Shown one piece after another: positions 51,998 through 60,746 of a stretch of 64,000 nucleotides of DNA (positions are counted from its first letter, which is position 1; the number at the start of each line of letters is the position of its first letter). This stretch comes from Micromonospora olivasterospora (GTDB taxonomy: Bacteria > Actinomycetota > Actinomycetes > Mycobacteriales > Micromonosporaceae). The stretch is taken from positions 1 through 64,000 of the forward strand of contig NZ_VLKE01000002.1 of the NCBI RefSeq assembly GCF_007830265.1, given 5' to 3'. Under the pieces are notes generated by a model. That model was not told where the DNA came from, ran no database searches, and saw only the letters and a list, made by a program, of their open reading frames with translations. Position numbers and translations under genes: made by a program.

Positions 51998-52732
51998 ATG
52001 GTGCCCGATCCGGGTGACCCGACCTACCTCGGCGCGGCCTACGCCAGCGACCACGACCCGCGCGGCCAGCGCCGCCACTTCCAGATCCCCACCGCAGGCG
52101 CCCACGCCGTGCTCGTGGAGGTCTCCCCCGGCCTGGCCGACAGCACCTCCCGCTGCACCGGCTGCGGCACCACCGACCGCGACTTCTCGCATCTGGAGAT
52201 CCTCGCCCGCGCCGGCGCGCACGCCTCCGCCTGTGGCCGGGGCACCGCCACCGCCGCCCTGGACATCGAGATCGCCACCGTCCGTGCCGAGCTGGCCCGC
52301 ATCGACCCGAAGGCCGGCGGCTACCTGCAGATGGCCGGGGTGCTGCTCGGCGCCGGCCTGGCCGTGCTTGGCGGCGCCGGTGCTGGCGGCCACCTCTCGC
52401 CCGCCGCGCTGGCCGCCGGGGCGGTGACCGCCGTGGTGGTCCTCGCCGCCGTGGTCCTGCTGCTGCTGGCCTCGCGCCCCCGGCTGGGCGGCGACTTCGG
52501 GTTCGTCGCCTACGCCGACGCCGACGGTGCCCAGGACGTCCTGGCCCGGGTCGCCGGCGGCGACGCCGAGCACGTCGCGCAGATGACCCCGCTGAGCCGC
52601 GCCCGCGAGCTGTGGTGGCTGTCTCGCGCCACCCGCGCCAAGTACGCCGCGATCGCCCGCGCGGTGCCGCTGCTGCTCGCCGGGTACGCCGGCGCCGCCG
52701 TCACCGCCGCCGCGGCGATCTGGGGCCGGTGA
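51998..52732 (+). CDS. Zn-finger membrane protein, possibly PycTM-like effector (244 aa)
   Basis: ATG 51998 with ACAGGAG upstream. An N-terminal RCTGCGTTDRD knuckle (and a later Cys) may bind metal. Two adjacent membrane helices (LQMAGVLLGAGLAVLGGAG and AVTAVVVLAAVVLLLLA) precede a soluble segment (DVLARVAGGDAEHVAQMTPL SRARELWWLSRATRAKYAAI) and a last helix (AVPLLLAGYAGAAVTAAAAI W). The arrangement of two helices, an L-x-R-A-K-Y-x-x-I-x-x-A block and a final helix is that of Pycsar TM effectors; this is pattern-based. No nucleotide cyclase gene of the Pycsar type was found, so a defence role is uncertain. Confidence 0.6.
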   Translation: MVPDPGDPTYLGAAYASDHDPRGQRRHFQIPTAGAHAVLVEVSPGLADSTSRCTGCGTTDRDFSHLEILARAGAHASACGRGTATAALDIEIATVRAELARIDPKAGGYLQMAGVLLGAGLAVLGGAGAGGHLSPAALAAGAVTAVVVLAAVVLLLLASRPRLGGDFGFVAYADADGAQDVLARVAGGDAEHVAQMTPLSRARELWWLSRATRAKYAAIARAVPLLLAGYAGAAVTAAAAIWGR

Positions 52733-53157
52733 GCGCGATGACGACCACCACCACGATCGTCGTGCAGGACCGCGTCGACGCCTACGACCTGTTCGCCGCC
52801 GCCCGCACCGTGCTCGGCCTGCCGTTGGACGGCCGCTGGCACCTGGCCGACTACGGCCGGATCCACATGCTGCAAACCCTGCCCGACCAGGGCATGCCGG
52901 CCCTCGCCTCCGTGCACTTCCCCGTCAACGGCCAGGCCCAACCCGGCGAGCCGGACGCCGGTGTCCCCGGCGGCTACGCCCTGCTCGCCTTCACCACCGA
53001 CGGCGGCGGTGACCCGGGCATCCGGCGCTGGCACCGCGACCTCGCCAGCCGCACCGGCGCGTGGCTCACCAGCCGCCGCCTGCGCTGGACCGTCTCCCAC
53101 GCCGACGGGCCCTTCACCACCGGCTACGCCCCGCACACCCCGGCGGTGCCCCGATGA
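52729..53157 (+). CDS. Hypothetical protein (about 139-142 aa)
   Basis: GTG 52729 overlaps the previous stop (GTGA); ATG 52738 is the alternative start. The product mixes strands and helices (VDAYDLFAAARTVLGLPLDG, LADYGRIHMLQTLPDQGMPA, YALLAFTTDGG, HRDLASRTGAWLTSRRLRWT) and has no membrane segments. It is common in character to small soluble proteins of actinomycete elements, but no family is named. The stop overlaps the next ATG. Confidence 0.6.
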   Translation: MSAMTTTTTIVVQDRVDAYDLFAAARTVLGLPLDGRWHLADYGRIHMLQTLPDQGMPALASVHFPVNGQAQPGEPDAGVPGGYALLAFTTDGGGDPGIRRWHRDLASRTGAWLTSRRLRWTVSHADGPFTTGYAPHTPAVPR

Positions 53158-53408
53158 CCGCCCGCCGGTTCGCCACGTACGTCACCGGCACCACCGACGA
53201 GTACCGCCTCGACGTCGTCACCGACCCGGAGCCCGACAACCCGCAGGCCGTCATCTACTTCACCGCCGACGACGTCGAGGCGGCCGAGCGGCAGGCGCAG
53301 CGGCTGCTCGCCGCCGTCGACGGCCCCGAGGACCGCTACGGCGAGCTGTACGTCCACGACGGCGACGGCACGGCCGTGTACTGCGACACCGTCCACCTGC
53401 CCGCGTGA
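53154..53408 (+). CDS. Small acidic hypothetical protein (84 aa)
   Basis: ATG 53154 overlaps the previous stop. The product (RFATYVTGTTDEYRLDVVTD, VIYFTADDVEAAERQAQRLL, RYGELYVHDGDGTAVYCDTV) has a strand-strand-helix-strand pattern and is strongly acidic. No family is recognised. It ends the plus-strand operon that began with the sigma factor. Confidence 0.55.
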   Translation: MTARRFATYVTGTTDEYRLDVVTDPEPDNPQAVIYFTADDVEAAERQAQRLLAAVDGPEDRYGELYVHDGDGTAVYCDTVHLPA

Positions 53409-53880
53409 TCACCCCGAGCACCTCGTACGGGCGGCCCGATTCGTCCGGCCGCCCGTCGTGGTGCCCGCAATGGGAAATCCTTGCCCGGAAAGGCTGTCCG
53501 GCTAGTACCGGTATGTACATATTTCGGGCGGACGTCTACTCAGGACGGTCAGTTCGTGGGCGTGTTAGGGCCCCCGTGACGGTCCGCTTCACCGTAAGAT
53601 CCACGGGTTACGTTCAGACTTTGATCTTGAGGGAGCGCCCGCGCTCAACCCCTAACTGCAGACAGCAAGAGAGCCCCAAACCCCTGTTTCGTTTGGCCGC
53701 GAGGACGGGGTCTGAGGCTCCAACAAGCTCGGAGGACACCATAGCATCCACCTCCGGGCTGGGTGCATCTTTGTCTCTCGACACTTTTTCTGCGTGTCGC
53801 GCTGACCCCTTTGCGCGCCCAGTCCCGCCCTTCCACGTCGCCGCAATTACCGCAGGTGGTCTTTGCCTGGCGGTGCCGCG
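53409..53880. other. Intergenic region upstream of the replication-like gene
   Basis: About 470 bp of mixed, partly AT-richer sequence (for example GTACCGGTATGTACATATTT near 53505). There is no frame with a ribosome site before ATG 53881. It is a possible place for the promoter or an origin linked to the following gene, but no iterons were recognised. Confidence 0.4.
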
Positions 53881-55899
53881 ATGATCGCCACGCCCCGCTC
53901 GACCACCCTGTCGCCAGATCGGGTCACCGCGCTCGGGTATTGCCCGGATTGCTACACCACCGGCACCATCTCGCTGGTCGTGGCGGGCCAGTCCCGCTGC
54001 CACACCCACCTGGTCGACCAGCGACTACTGGTGGAGTTCACCGGTGCCGGGCAGGCGCGTCTCGCCGCGACCTCGGGTACCCGCCGCCGGCCGGTCTACC
54101 CGACCGGCCTGCAGACGCCCTGCGTGCCCTGCGCGGCGGCCGGCCGGGACAAGCAGGGGCTCCCCCGCGACGGCGAGGGCTCCGAGGCGCTGTGCTGGTC
54201 GTGCTGGCGCAGCCGCACCGATCGGCAGGCCGTACGGCAGCGCCAGCGCCTGGTGGCCGAGCTGCGCGAGCGCCTGGACGTCGACGAGCCCGCCGGGTGC
54301 GCGGCGTGCGGCGAACCGGAGCCGGTGCCGACGTGCTGGCTGTGCGGGTACTCCTGGCTCGCGCAGGCCCGCGCCGACCACGAGCACGCCGTGGCTCTGG
54401 AGGCCGCCGCCACCGCTGCGCGGTTCGCGCAGCTCGCCGAGGTGACCGAGGCCCGTGAGCGCGTCGACGCGCTGACCGCCTGGACCAACCGGCTGACCGA
54501 GACGGTGACCGCGTTCCAGATCGGCGAGAGTTGGGGCCGGCCGGTGTGGTTGCTGGCCGACGCGCTCGCGCGCGACGCCGCCGCGCGGGTCAGCCGCCGA
54601 GGCCGGCGCTCCGCCCTGGGCCGGGTGTGCGCGGTCTTGGCCGTCAACGCCGACCGTCGCTCCGGCCGCCGCGCGATGCCCGGCCGGGCTGAAACCGCCG
54701 AGCTGGCCGGCTGCGATTCCACCCGCCCGGTCACCGATGCATGGCGCCGTGCCGAGGCCCTGGGCTGGTGCACCCGCACCGAGCAGGGACGCCGACTCAG
54801 CTACGCCGAGCGGTGCGCCACCGGCCGGGCCCAGGCCCGCGCCACCTTCGACATCACCCCGCTGCACCGCGGACCGCTGCACCACAGCGACCCGGCCGCC
54901 CGGACCGCCTACCTGGCCGACGCCCTGGACATCCTGGCCGGCCTGCTGGAGCACGCACGCGGCCTGCTCGCCGCCGCCCAGGAGCGCGTCGACGCCCTCG
55001 AAGCCCGTGCCGGCGGCTGGATCGACTACCGCGAGCAGGTCCGTCGCCGGCGGATGCGCCAAGCCGTCGCCGGCGTCCGCGATCAGGCCCGCCACCAGGC
55101 CACCAATTTCCGCACCCCCCACACGGTGTCTTCAACTATGAGCGTTTACTCCTGCTTGTCTCGGGGTCTGCTGATCTCGCCGTCGATCGCGTCCGCTCCG
55201 TCGAGGGACCGGCAAAGCCGGAGGAAGGACGGCGCTTCGCGCTCATCAACAAGAAGCGGAGTCGATCGCGGCCCTGCCAGGTCACACGCTGTACAGCGTC
55301 CTAGGCCGGCCCAGAGCGAGCGTGGCGCGTCACCGGCGGTCCGCCCACGTCCTGAGTGGTCGGAGTGGGCGTACGACCTCGCACGGGCCGTTCAGGCCCG
55401 GTGGGTGTGGCTGCGGGGCGCTTCCCTGCCCCGGGTGGCCGCGACGCTGGGCGCGGCGCTTGGTCCGAACTGGACGGCGGAGGCCCTGGACGCCTGGGTC
55501 CGGCGGGCCCGGCCGCGTCCGCTGCTGGTCGAGCCGGACAGCCCGGTGGGGTACCTGCGGGCGGTGCTCGAGGACGCGCTGACCGGACCGGTGGCGCCGC
55601 CGCACCCGGCCCGCCGGCACGCCGAGCACCGCCGGGCCCTGGTCGCGACGCAGGCCGCCGCGCAGCGCGAGCACCAGGACGTGGTCCGCGCCGGGCAGGA
55701 CGACCGCGACCAGGCCGCCGTCCAGCCCGGCCGCCGCAGCCCGGCCGCAGAGGCCGCGCTCGCCGCGATCCGCGCCCGCACCTCCGGGCACCTGCGCCGC
55801 ACCGACCGGGCCGCGCTGCTCGACACCACGGCGGCCGAGTGCGAGTGGCCCGAGGTAGCGCAGCCCGGCGCCGGCCTGCCGCCCGCCCTCCGGCCGTAG
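53881..55899 (+). CDS. Zn-finger/winged-helix protein, candidate replication initiator
   Basis: About 672 codons from ATG 53881. Several Cys pairs occupy residues 20-170 (GYCPDCYTTG, TPCVPCAAAG, LCWSCWRS, CAACGEPEPVPTCWLCGYSW). A winged-helix-like part follows (RRSALGRVCAVLAVNADRR, AETAELAGCDSTRPVTDAWR RAEALGWC). The C-terminal part has WSEWAYDLARAVQARWVWLR, ASLPRVAATLGAALGPNWTA and PVGYLRAVLEDALTG. Between about 55125 and 55310 the better-coded frame is a different one (GVFNYERLLLLVSGSADLAV ...), so the gene may be frameshifted or be two genes. Position before parAB and the general look suggest plasmid replication; this is inference. Confidence 0.5.
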   Translation: MIATPRSTTLSPDRVTALGYCPDCYTTGTISLVVAGQSRCHTHLVDQRLLVEFTGAGQARLAATSGTRRRPVYPTGLQTPCVPCAAAGRDKQGLPRDGEGSEALCWSCWRSRTDRQAVRQRQRLVAELRERLDVDEPAGCAACGEPEPVPTCWLCGYSWLAQARADHEHAVALEAAATAARFAQLAEVTEARERVDALTAWTNRLTETVTAFQIGESWGRPVWLLADALARDAAARVSRRGRRSALGRVCAVLAVNADRRSGRRAMPGRAETAELAGCDSTRPVTDAWRRAEALGWCTRTEQGRRLSYAERCATGRAQARATFDITPLHRGPLHHSDPAARTAYLADALDILAGLLEHARGLLAAAQERVDALEARAGGWIDYREQVRRRRMRQAVAGVRDQARHQATNFRTPHTVSSTMSVYSCLSRGLLISPSIASAPSRDRQSRRKDGASRSSTRSGVDRGPARSHAVQRPRPAQSERGASPAVRPRPEWSEWAYDLARAVQARWVWLRGASLPRVAATLGAALGPNWTAEALDAWVRRARPRPLLVEPDSPVGYLRAVLEDALTGPVAPPHPARRHAEHRRALVATQAAAQREHQDVVRAGQDDRDQAAVQPGRRSPAAEAALAAIRARTSGHLRRTDRAALLDTTAAECEWPEVAQPGAGLPPALRP

Positions 55900-56040
55900 C
55901 CGACTGCCACTCCCGCGTACCTCAAGTACCGCCCGGCCCATGAAATCGTCTCTACGGCGATCTCAGGGGCCACTTTTTACGATCATGGCGAATCAAGATC
56001 AGATAGTTCTGACTTACGAAAATATGATAAGTATTTTGAG

Positions 56041-56068
56041 TTATGTGAAAGTGGAAGTGTGTTAGGAT
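56041..56068 (+). promoter_or_regulatory. Leaderless-type promoter for the coiled-coil gene
   Basis: TTATGT (56041-56046) and TAGGAT (56063-56068) are separated by 16 bp in an AT-rich island (about 55965-56070). The -10 ends 6 nt before ATG 56075, so the transcript would start at the start codon. Confidence 0.5.
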
Positions 56069-56074
56069 GGGGTC

Positions 56075-57654
56075 ATGACGGAGACGATCACTGATCCCGA
56101 GTCGGGTGTCGCTTCGCGGCTGAACTGGCGAGTTCTCAGCCACCGTGGCGAGCCACGTGGCGAGCGGCGGCCGGATTCTCAGCGGAAGTGGCGAACCCGG
56201 GCCGCTGCGGCTTGCCGCGCGCCAGCGACCCGGGAATCCGCCAGATCAGATGAGAATCAGGCGCGGCTGGGTGGCCGCCGCGCAAGTGGCGAAGGGCTGG
56301 TCAGCGCGATGACGGATCGCCAGATCGAACGAGAAGTGACATCGGGGCCGGTGCTGCGCTGCCGGTACACCGCGTGCCGGGCCGAGCTGGCCTACTCCGG
56401 CCGGGGCCGGCCGCCGGAGTACTGCCCGGACCGGCGCTGGCCGGGCGGGAAGACCTGCAAGCAGCTCGCCGCCGACGAGCGCGCCGCCGAGCTGGCCGCC
56501 GGCCTGGACGTGCCCCTCGCGGCGTACCGGGACGCGACGGCCCGGGTGCTGCCGGCCGTGCAGGCGCTGTCCGGCGAGCTGGCCGCCGTGGTGGAGGCGA
56601 TGCGCGCCGTGGACGGCTCCGCCGTCGCCCGCATCGCCGAGGCAGAGGCCGCCGCGGTGGCAGCCGTCGAGCGGGCCCAGACCGCCGAGGCCGAGCGGGA
56701 CAAGGCCGTCCGCGACGCCGGCACCGCCCGTGCCGAAACGGCGGCCGCGGCCGAGGCCCGGCGGACCGCGGAGCGGCGGGCCGCGACGCCGAGGCCGAGG
56801 CCGAGCGGCAGACCACCGAGGCGTGGCGGCGGGTCGTCGACGCCGAACGCGCCCAGGGCCGGGCCGAGGCCGCCGCCGGCGAGCGCGCCCAGGCCGTCAT
56901 CGCCGAGACGCAGCGCCGGGAGGCTGCCGAGGCCCGGTCCGCCGACCTGACCGACCAGGTCGCCGGCCTGCGCCGCGAGCTGAAGGACGCCCAGGCCGAG
57001 ACGCGCAAGACGGAGAAGGCGCTGCACGCCGCCATCCAGCGCGCCGACCAGGCCGAGGCCACCCTCGCCGCGACCACCGCCGAGCTGGAGACCGCCCGCA
57101 CCGACGTGGTCGAACTTCGCGCCCAGCTCGACGTCACCCACTCCACCGCCGAGCGGCTCCACCAGGACCTGGCCGTCACCACCGCCCGCGCGGACACGGC
57201 CGAGGCCCGCGCCGCCGACCTGACCAACCAGGTGGCCACCCTGCGCCAGCAGTTGGCCGCCGCGCAGGCCGACCTCCGCGCGACCGAAGCCGACCGCGCC
57301 AAGGCCGAGCAGCGCGCCGCGCGCGTCGAAACCGCCCTCACGGCAGTCACCGCCGACCGAGACGCCGCCCGGACCGCCCTCACCGAGGCCGAGACGGCCC
57401 GCCGGCAGGCCGGCGACGACCTGCGCGCCGAGCGCGCCGCGCTGACCGACGCCCGCCGCCAGGTCGACCAGCTCCACGCCGAGCGGCGGCAGGCCGAGCA
57501 GGCCGCCCAGGAAGCCCGGACCGAGGTGGTCCGGCTGGAGACCGCCGCCGCGGCCGCCGCCGCGGCCGCCGCCGACCGCGCCGACCGCGCCGAGGCCCAC
57601 GCCGAGCGCCTCCAGGGCCTGCTCGACCAGCTCCGCGCCGACCGGGGCCGGTGA
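56075..57654 (+). CDS. Long coiled-coil plasmid protein with N-terminal Cys/His motif, frameshifted
   Basis: ATG 56075 follows a leaderless-type promoter. After a basic N-terminus (ESGVASRLNWRVLSHRGEPR) comes LRCRYTACRAELAYSGRGRP then EYCPDRRWPGGKTC, a probable zinc-binding segment. From about residue 150 on it is an unbroken Ala/Glu/Arg heptad coiled coil. The frame changes near 56790 (TAERRAA to DAEAEAERQTTEAWRRV), so this copy needs a one-base correction. The end (AERLQGLLDQLRADRGR) abuts repeat R3. The architecture recalls KfrA-type plasmid proteins that support partition; that is an analogy, not homology shown here. Confidence 0.6.
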
Positions 57655-57661
57655 GAGGCAT

Positions 57662-57797
57662 CCCGGTAGTAAACAGCGAAAAATCAACGACAACGCTGGT
57701 CAGAGCAGGTGGCAGGAGGACAGCAGTGCTGCTCGTGTCGAGAGCCGGTTGACCAGCGTTGCCGTTGATTTCGGGCTGGAAGCTACGGCCAGGCCTC
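57662..57797 (+). repeat. R3: palindromic repeat element, copy 3
   Basis: Same orientation as R1, and full length like R2, from CCCGGTAGTAAACAGCG to GGAAGCTACGGCCAGGCC. Both arms (ATCAACGACAACGCTGGTCA and its near-complement) are intact, and the centre has a few changes from R1. It lies exactly between two converging genes (coiled-coil gene and parB) and next to the 57808-57841 hairpin. Confidence 0.8.
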
Positions 57798-57807
57798 CAG
57801 GCGATCT

Positions 57808-57841
57808 GTGTGGCCGGGACACCCTGGTGTCCCGGCCACAC
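57808..57841 (-). terminator. Perfect 16-bp hairpin downstream of parB
   Basis: GTGTGGCCGGGACACC (57808-57823) and its exact complement (57826-57841) nearly abut. It ends 12 bp from the parB stop. It should terminate parAB transcripts, and possibly the convergent one too. Confidence 0.8.
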
Positions 57842-57853
57842 TCGTCGCCGTTG

Positions 57854-58747
57854 CTACTCGGTTAGTAGGAGGTTCGCCAGGGTTCGAAGATCCTCAGGCG
57901 TCATCTCCGCTCGTAGTGATTCCGCGACCTTGTCAGGGGTGCCGCCGAGGCGCCTGATGGCAGATGCTGCTGCAGATTTGCGCGGGCGCCGCTCGCTCGT
58001 CGCGCCACTGCTCGGCAGCGTTTCAGAGGTGACGGGAGCTCGGTTAACCGCGGTTAATGGCGGCTCGGCTGGGGGCTGCTGTCGCTGTCGCAGTTCCTCA
58101 AGCTGCTCTGCGAGGGGGAGTTGGTGGAGGTCTCGGACGTCTCGGAGTGGCACCTCGCCGGATCTCAGCAGAGCCTGTAGCTCCGGCGCAAGCTTGAGCA
58201 GGTTGAGCCGTTGAGTCACCCAGGCCGGGGTGCGGGACAGCCGCTCGGCTGCGGCCTTGCCCGTCCCGCACTCCTGCACCAAGAGCTGAATCGCCCGGGC
58301 CTCCTCGATCGGATCCAAGTTCTCTCGGTCGAGATTCTCGGCTGCGGTGGCGCTGACCCAAGCCTCCCGGCTCTCCGCCAGACTGTTCTTGACGATGATG
58401 TCCAACGTCGGCTGGTTCGCCAGCAGCGCGGCGGCGCGACGCCTGCCGCCGGTGACCTGAACCCAGGTTGCCCTGCCGATGGCAGCCTCGTGCTCCGGGT
58501 AGATACGCAGGAAGGCTTCCCGGGATACCACCGCGCACGGCTGGAGCTGGCCGTGCGTGCGCATCGAGTCCGCAATGCTCCCGATTTTCGCGTGATCGGC
58601 GTCAAGGTCTCGGGTGTTCAGTGGGTTGGCCGCGACCTGCTGCACGCGAGCCGTCCGTGGCGCCGACTCGGCAAAGGCCGGAACCCGTGCCTCAGGAAGC
58701 GCCGGCTCGGTGGCGAGGTCCGACAGGTTGACTCGCTTCCCTGCCAC
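57854..58747 (-). CDS. parB: ParB-family partition protein
   Basis: 297 aa from GTG 58747, one base after the parA stop. ParB N-terminal domain: VAANPLNTRDLDADHAKIGS IADSMRTHGQLQP and TGGRRRAAALLANQ, then ENLDRENLDPIEEARAIQLL. The central HTH is GKAAAERLSRTPAWVTQRLN LLKL. The canonical GERRxRA box is changed to GGRRRAA, as in some plasmid ParBs. The C-terminal part (ASAIRRLGGTPDKVAESLRA) should mediate dimerisation. One parS-like palindrome lies inside the gene. With ParA it secures inheritance of the replicon. Confidence 0.92.
   Translation of the reverse strand: MAGKRVNLSDLATEPALPEARVPAFAESAPRTARVQQVAANPLNTRDLDADHAKIGSIADSMRTHGQLQPCAVVSREAFLRIYPEHEAAIGRATWVQVTGGRRRAAALLANQPTLDIIVKNSLAESREAWVSATAAENLDRENLDPIEEARAIQLLVQECGTGKAAAERLSRTPAWVTQRLNLLKLAPELQALLRSGEVPLRDVRDLHQLPLAEQLEELRQRQQPPAEPPLTAVNRAPVTSETLPSSGATSERRPRKSAAASAIRRLGGTPDKVAESLRAEMTPEDLRTLANLLLTE
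58042..58057. promoter_or_regulatory. parS-like palindrome 1 (inside parB)
   Basis: GGTTAACCGCGGTTAA, centred on the perfect 14-bp palindrome TTAACCGCGGTTAA. An identical 16-mer stands upstream of parA. Its location within parB, near the linker-coding part, is a common parS placement. Confidence 0.75.
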
Positions 58748-58748
58748 G

Positions 58749-59492
58749 TCAGACCTCCTGGAGGTTTGGCACGCCGGCCTGTGACGGGATTGGCGCTGCC
58801 CCGCCGTAGCCCATCTCCAGCGCCAAGCGGAAGAAGTCCTCGCGCGCTTCCATCGCCACGCGGTTCCGCGGGTACTGCGTCACCACCATGCCCTCGGCGG
58901 ACGCTCGGGAGTGCAGCTTGTACCGGCGGATGACCGTGTTGCACATGGGCCAGCCCTTGCGCTGAATAAACTGCGCGGTCTGCTGCAGGTCGGGAAGCCC
59001 GTCCCGCGGGTCCCAGCTGTTGACGACCACCCGGTACGGAATCCCGCGCGGCGCGATAACCGCTTCGATAGTTCTGGTGGTCGGGTCGTAGCAGAGCGGC
59101 TCCGGCACCATTGGCACGAGAACGTCATCGCACTCATCGAGCGCGACCTGGAGGATGCGCTCATCCTCGAGCGAGCCCGGCGTGTCAACGAAGATGTGCT
59201 CGTAGTGCAGGTTCCGCAGCTTGCGCAGGTCGCGCGGGTCGTCGACCTGGGCGAAGTCGAACGGCAGCCCTCCCTGCTGCTCCACACGCCGTGACCACCA
59301 AACTGACGAGGCTTGGGGGTCCGTGGATGCAACCATGACCGGGCTCTCCGGATCACCGATTGCCTCGGCGGTCGATTGGAGGATCGGCTCGGGGTTGACC
59401 AAGACGTCGTAGGTTACCGCTGCCAAGTTGACGGCGAGGGTGGTTTTACCAACGCCGCCCTTCTGGTTGGCGATGACATGTACCTGAGTCAT
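58749..59492 (-). CDS. parA: ParA-family partition ATPase
   Basis: 247 aa from ATG 59492. The deviant Walker A NQKGGVGKTTLAVNLA is at residues 9-24. STDPQASSVWW, HIFVDTPGS (Walker B) and VLVPMVPEPLCYDPTTRTI follow the ParA/Soj layout. Short length without an N-terminal HTH marks a small, chromosomal-like (type Ib/Soj) ParA, so it should not bind operator DNA itself. It works with ParB and the two parS-like sites. Confidence 0.95.
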   Translation of the reverse strand: MTQVHVIANQKGGVGKTTLAVNLAAVTYDVLVNPEPILQSTAEAIGDPESPVMVASTDPQASSVWWSRRVEQQGGLPFDFAQVDDPRDLRKLRNLHYEHIFVDTPGSLEDERILQVALDECDDVLVPMVPEPLCYDPTTRTIEAVIAPRGIPYRVVVNSWDPRDGLPDLQQTAQFIQRKGWPMCNTVIRRYKLHSRASAEGMVVTQYPRNRVAMEAREDFFRLALEMGYGGAAPIPSQAGVPNLQEV

Positions 59493-59609
59493 GACGGGCT
59501 CCGTTCCGTTTGCTTCCCCTGGCCGTTGCGGCCGGGGTACTTCGGATGTCCCGCCATGCTAGGGCGAACTCCGGCCTGCTCAGAAGCCTGGTCCCGTCGG
59601 GAGTGTCTT

Positions 59610-59625
59610 GGTTAACCGCGGTTAA
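59610..59625. promoter_or_regulatory. parS-like palindrome 2 (upstream of parA)
   Basis: Exact second copy of GGTTAACCGCGGTTAA, 118 bp before the parA start. Two identical 16-bp palindromes at the parAB locus strongly suggest the ParB binding sites. Confidence 0.78.
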
Positions 59626-60476
59626 TCACGTGTACCTAGCCTCAGTCCTGAGCGGCCTTAGTCGGACTTGGGGCTTGATCGCACTCGCGTTGTAGTCAGT
59701 TCGCGACGCAGGACTCCGCTAGCCGATGGCAAGCCGCGTAGCGGCGCGGGAGCGCGGATCCGCGAGGTCAAGGCCAGGGCGAGGGAGGTGCGCATCGGGC
59801 ATCTTTCGGCCTCGCTCGCGACCTGGTCGCGTTGCCACAGGGGTCGCGGAGGGCATCCAGAATTTGGTGATCCGTGTTGGCTTCCCGAGTCTGGGTTCTT
59901 TCCGGATCTTGCCGAAACCCGCACCAGCCCCCGGCGGCCCGGGTGCGCTCTCACCAGTGGGGATGCTGCTTACCGCAACGGCGGGCTTGCATGAAAGTGC
60001 AGTGCTGTCTCGACGGTTAGTCAGGGTGGCTGCTCTACTGGGAGCCTCACACGGGCGCGCCGACGGGCGTGAAGCCTCAGGACGCCGGCGTGTAGAGCCG
60101 CCAGGATCGGCGGCTTGCCCGAGGCCGTCTGGATAGCGCTGGACCGGACCGGGGACAGTAACACCTGGTAGAGGCGTTGTGGCGACGTCGCGCCAGGCAC
60201 GTGCAGGGGCCTGCCGTCGGTGGGCCCCTTCGTCGTGTCCGAACCGTGGCCGGCACTGCCATCGGCGAGCCGGCCGGTACATCGTCAACCCTGCGCGGAA
60301 CTTTCACACGCCCCCTTGTCGGCCGTCCTGTCGATATGGCGGGACGTGGTGCTGATCCGCAACCATGGTCCGCGCGGGAAGACAGCTCACGCCACCCGGT
60401 CCTGTTGGGGCCGGAGAGCCCTCCCCGCACTGTCCACACAGTCCAGCGCTGTCCAGTAACGGAAGGGCACACGGCA
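59626..60476. other. Intergenic region, no gene recognised
   Basis: About 850 bp between parA and the next plus-strand gene. Long frames on both strands have poor composition and no ribosome sites. The region next to parS could hold the replication origin, but no direct repeats were seen. Confidence 0.4.
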
Positions 60477-60746
60477 ATGAACGCTGTTGTGGGGTGCACC
60501 GCACCCGAGAAGTGGTGGGCCGACCAGCGGGCCAAGCGCCGCACGGTCGTGCTCGTGATCGTCCTGGTCTTCTTCACCTGGCTGACCGGCGTCGAGCAAC
60601 TGAATGTGCTCGAGGCTGCCGGCCTTGTTGCGGTGATCGGGATTGCCGCCGGCATGGTGATCGATCGGGTAATCGACGGAAATCGCTCTAGCGGCGAGGA
60701 CCTCGCCACGCTGTTGCGGCTGGTTGACGGCCCGGGACGATCCTGA
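60477..60746 (+). CDS. Small membrane protein (89 aa)
   Basis: ATG 60477 with GGAAGGG upstream. After a basic start (WWADQRAKRRT) come two hydrophobic helices (VVLVIVLVFFTWLTG and AAGLVAVIGIAAGMVIDRV) and a short acidic tail. The TGA overlaps the ATG of the HTH gene (TGATG), so the pair is co-translated. No family is recognised. It may localise or sense for its partner regulator. Confidence 0.65.
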   Translation: MNAVVGCTAPEKWWADQRAKRRTVVLVIVLVFFTWLTGVEQLNVLEAAGLVAVIGIAAGMVIDRVIDGNRSSGEDLATLLRLVDGPGRS

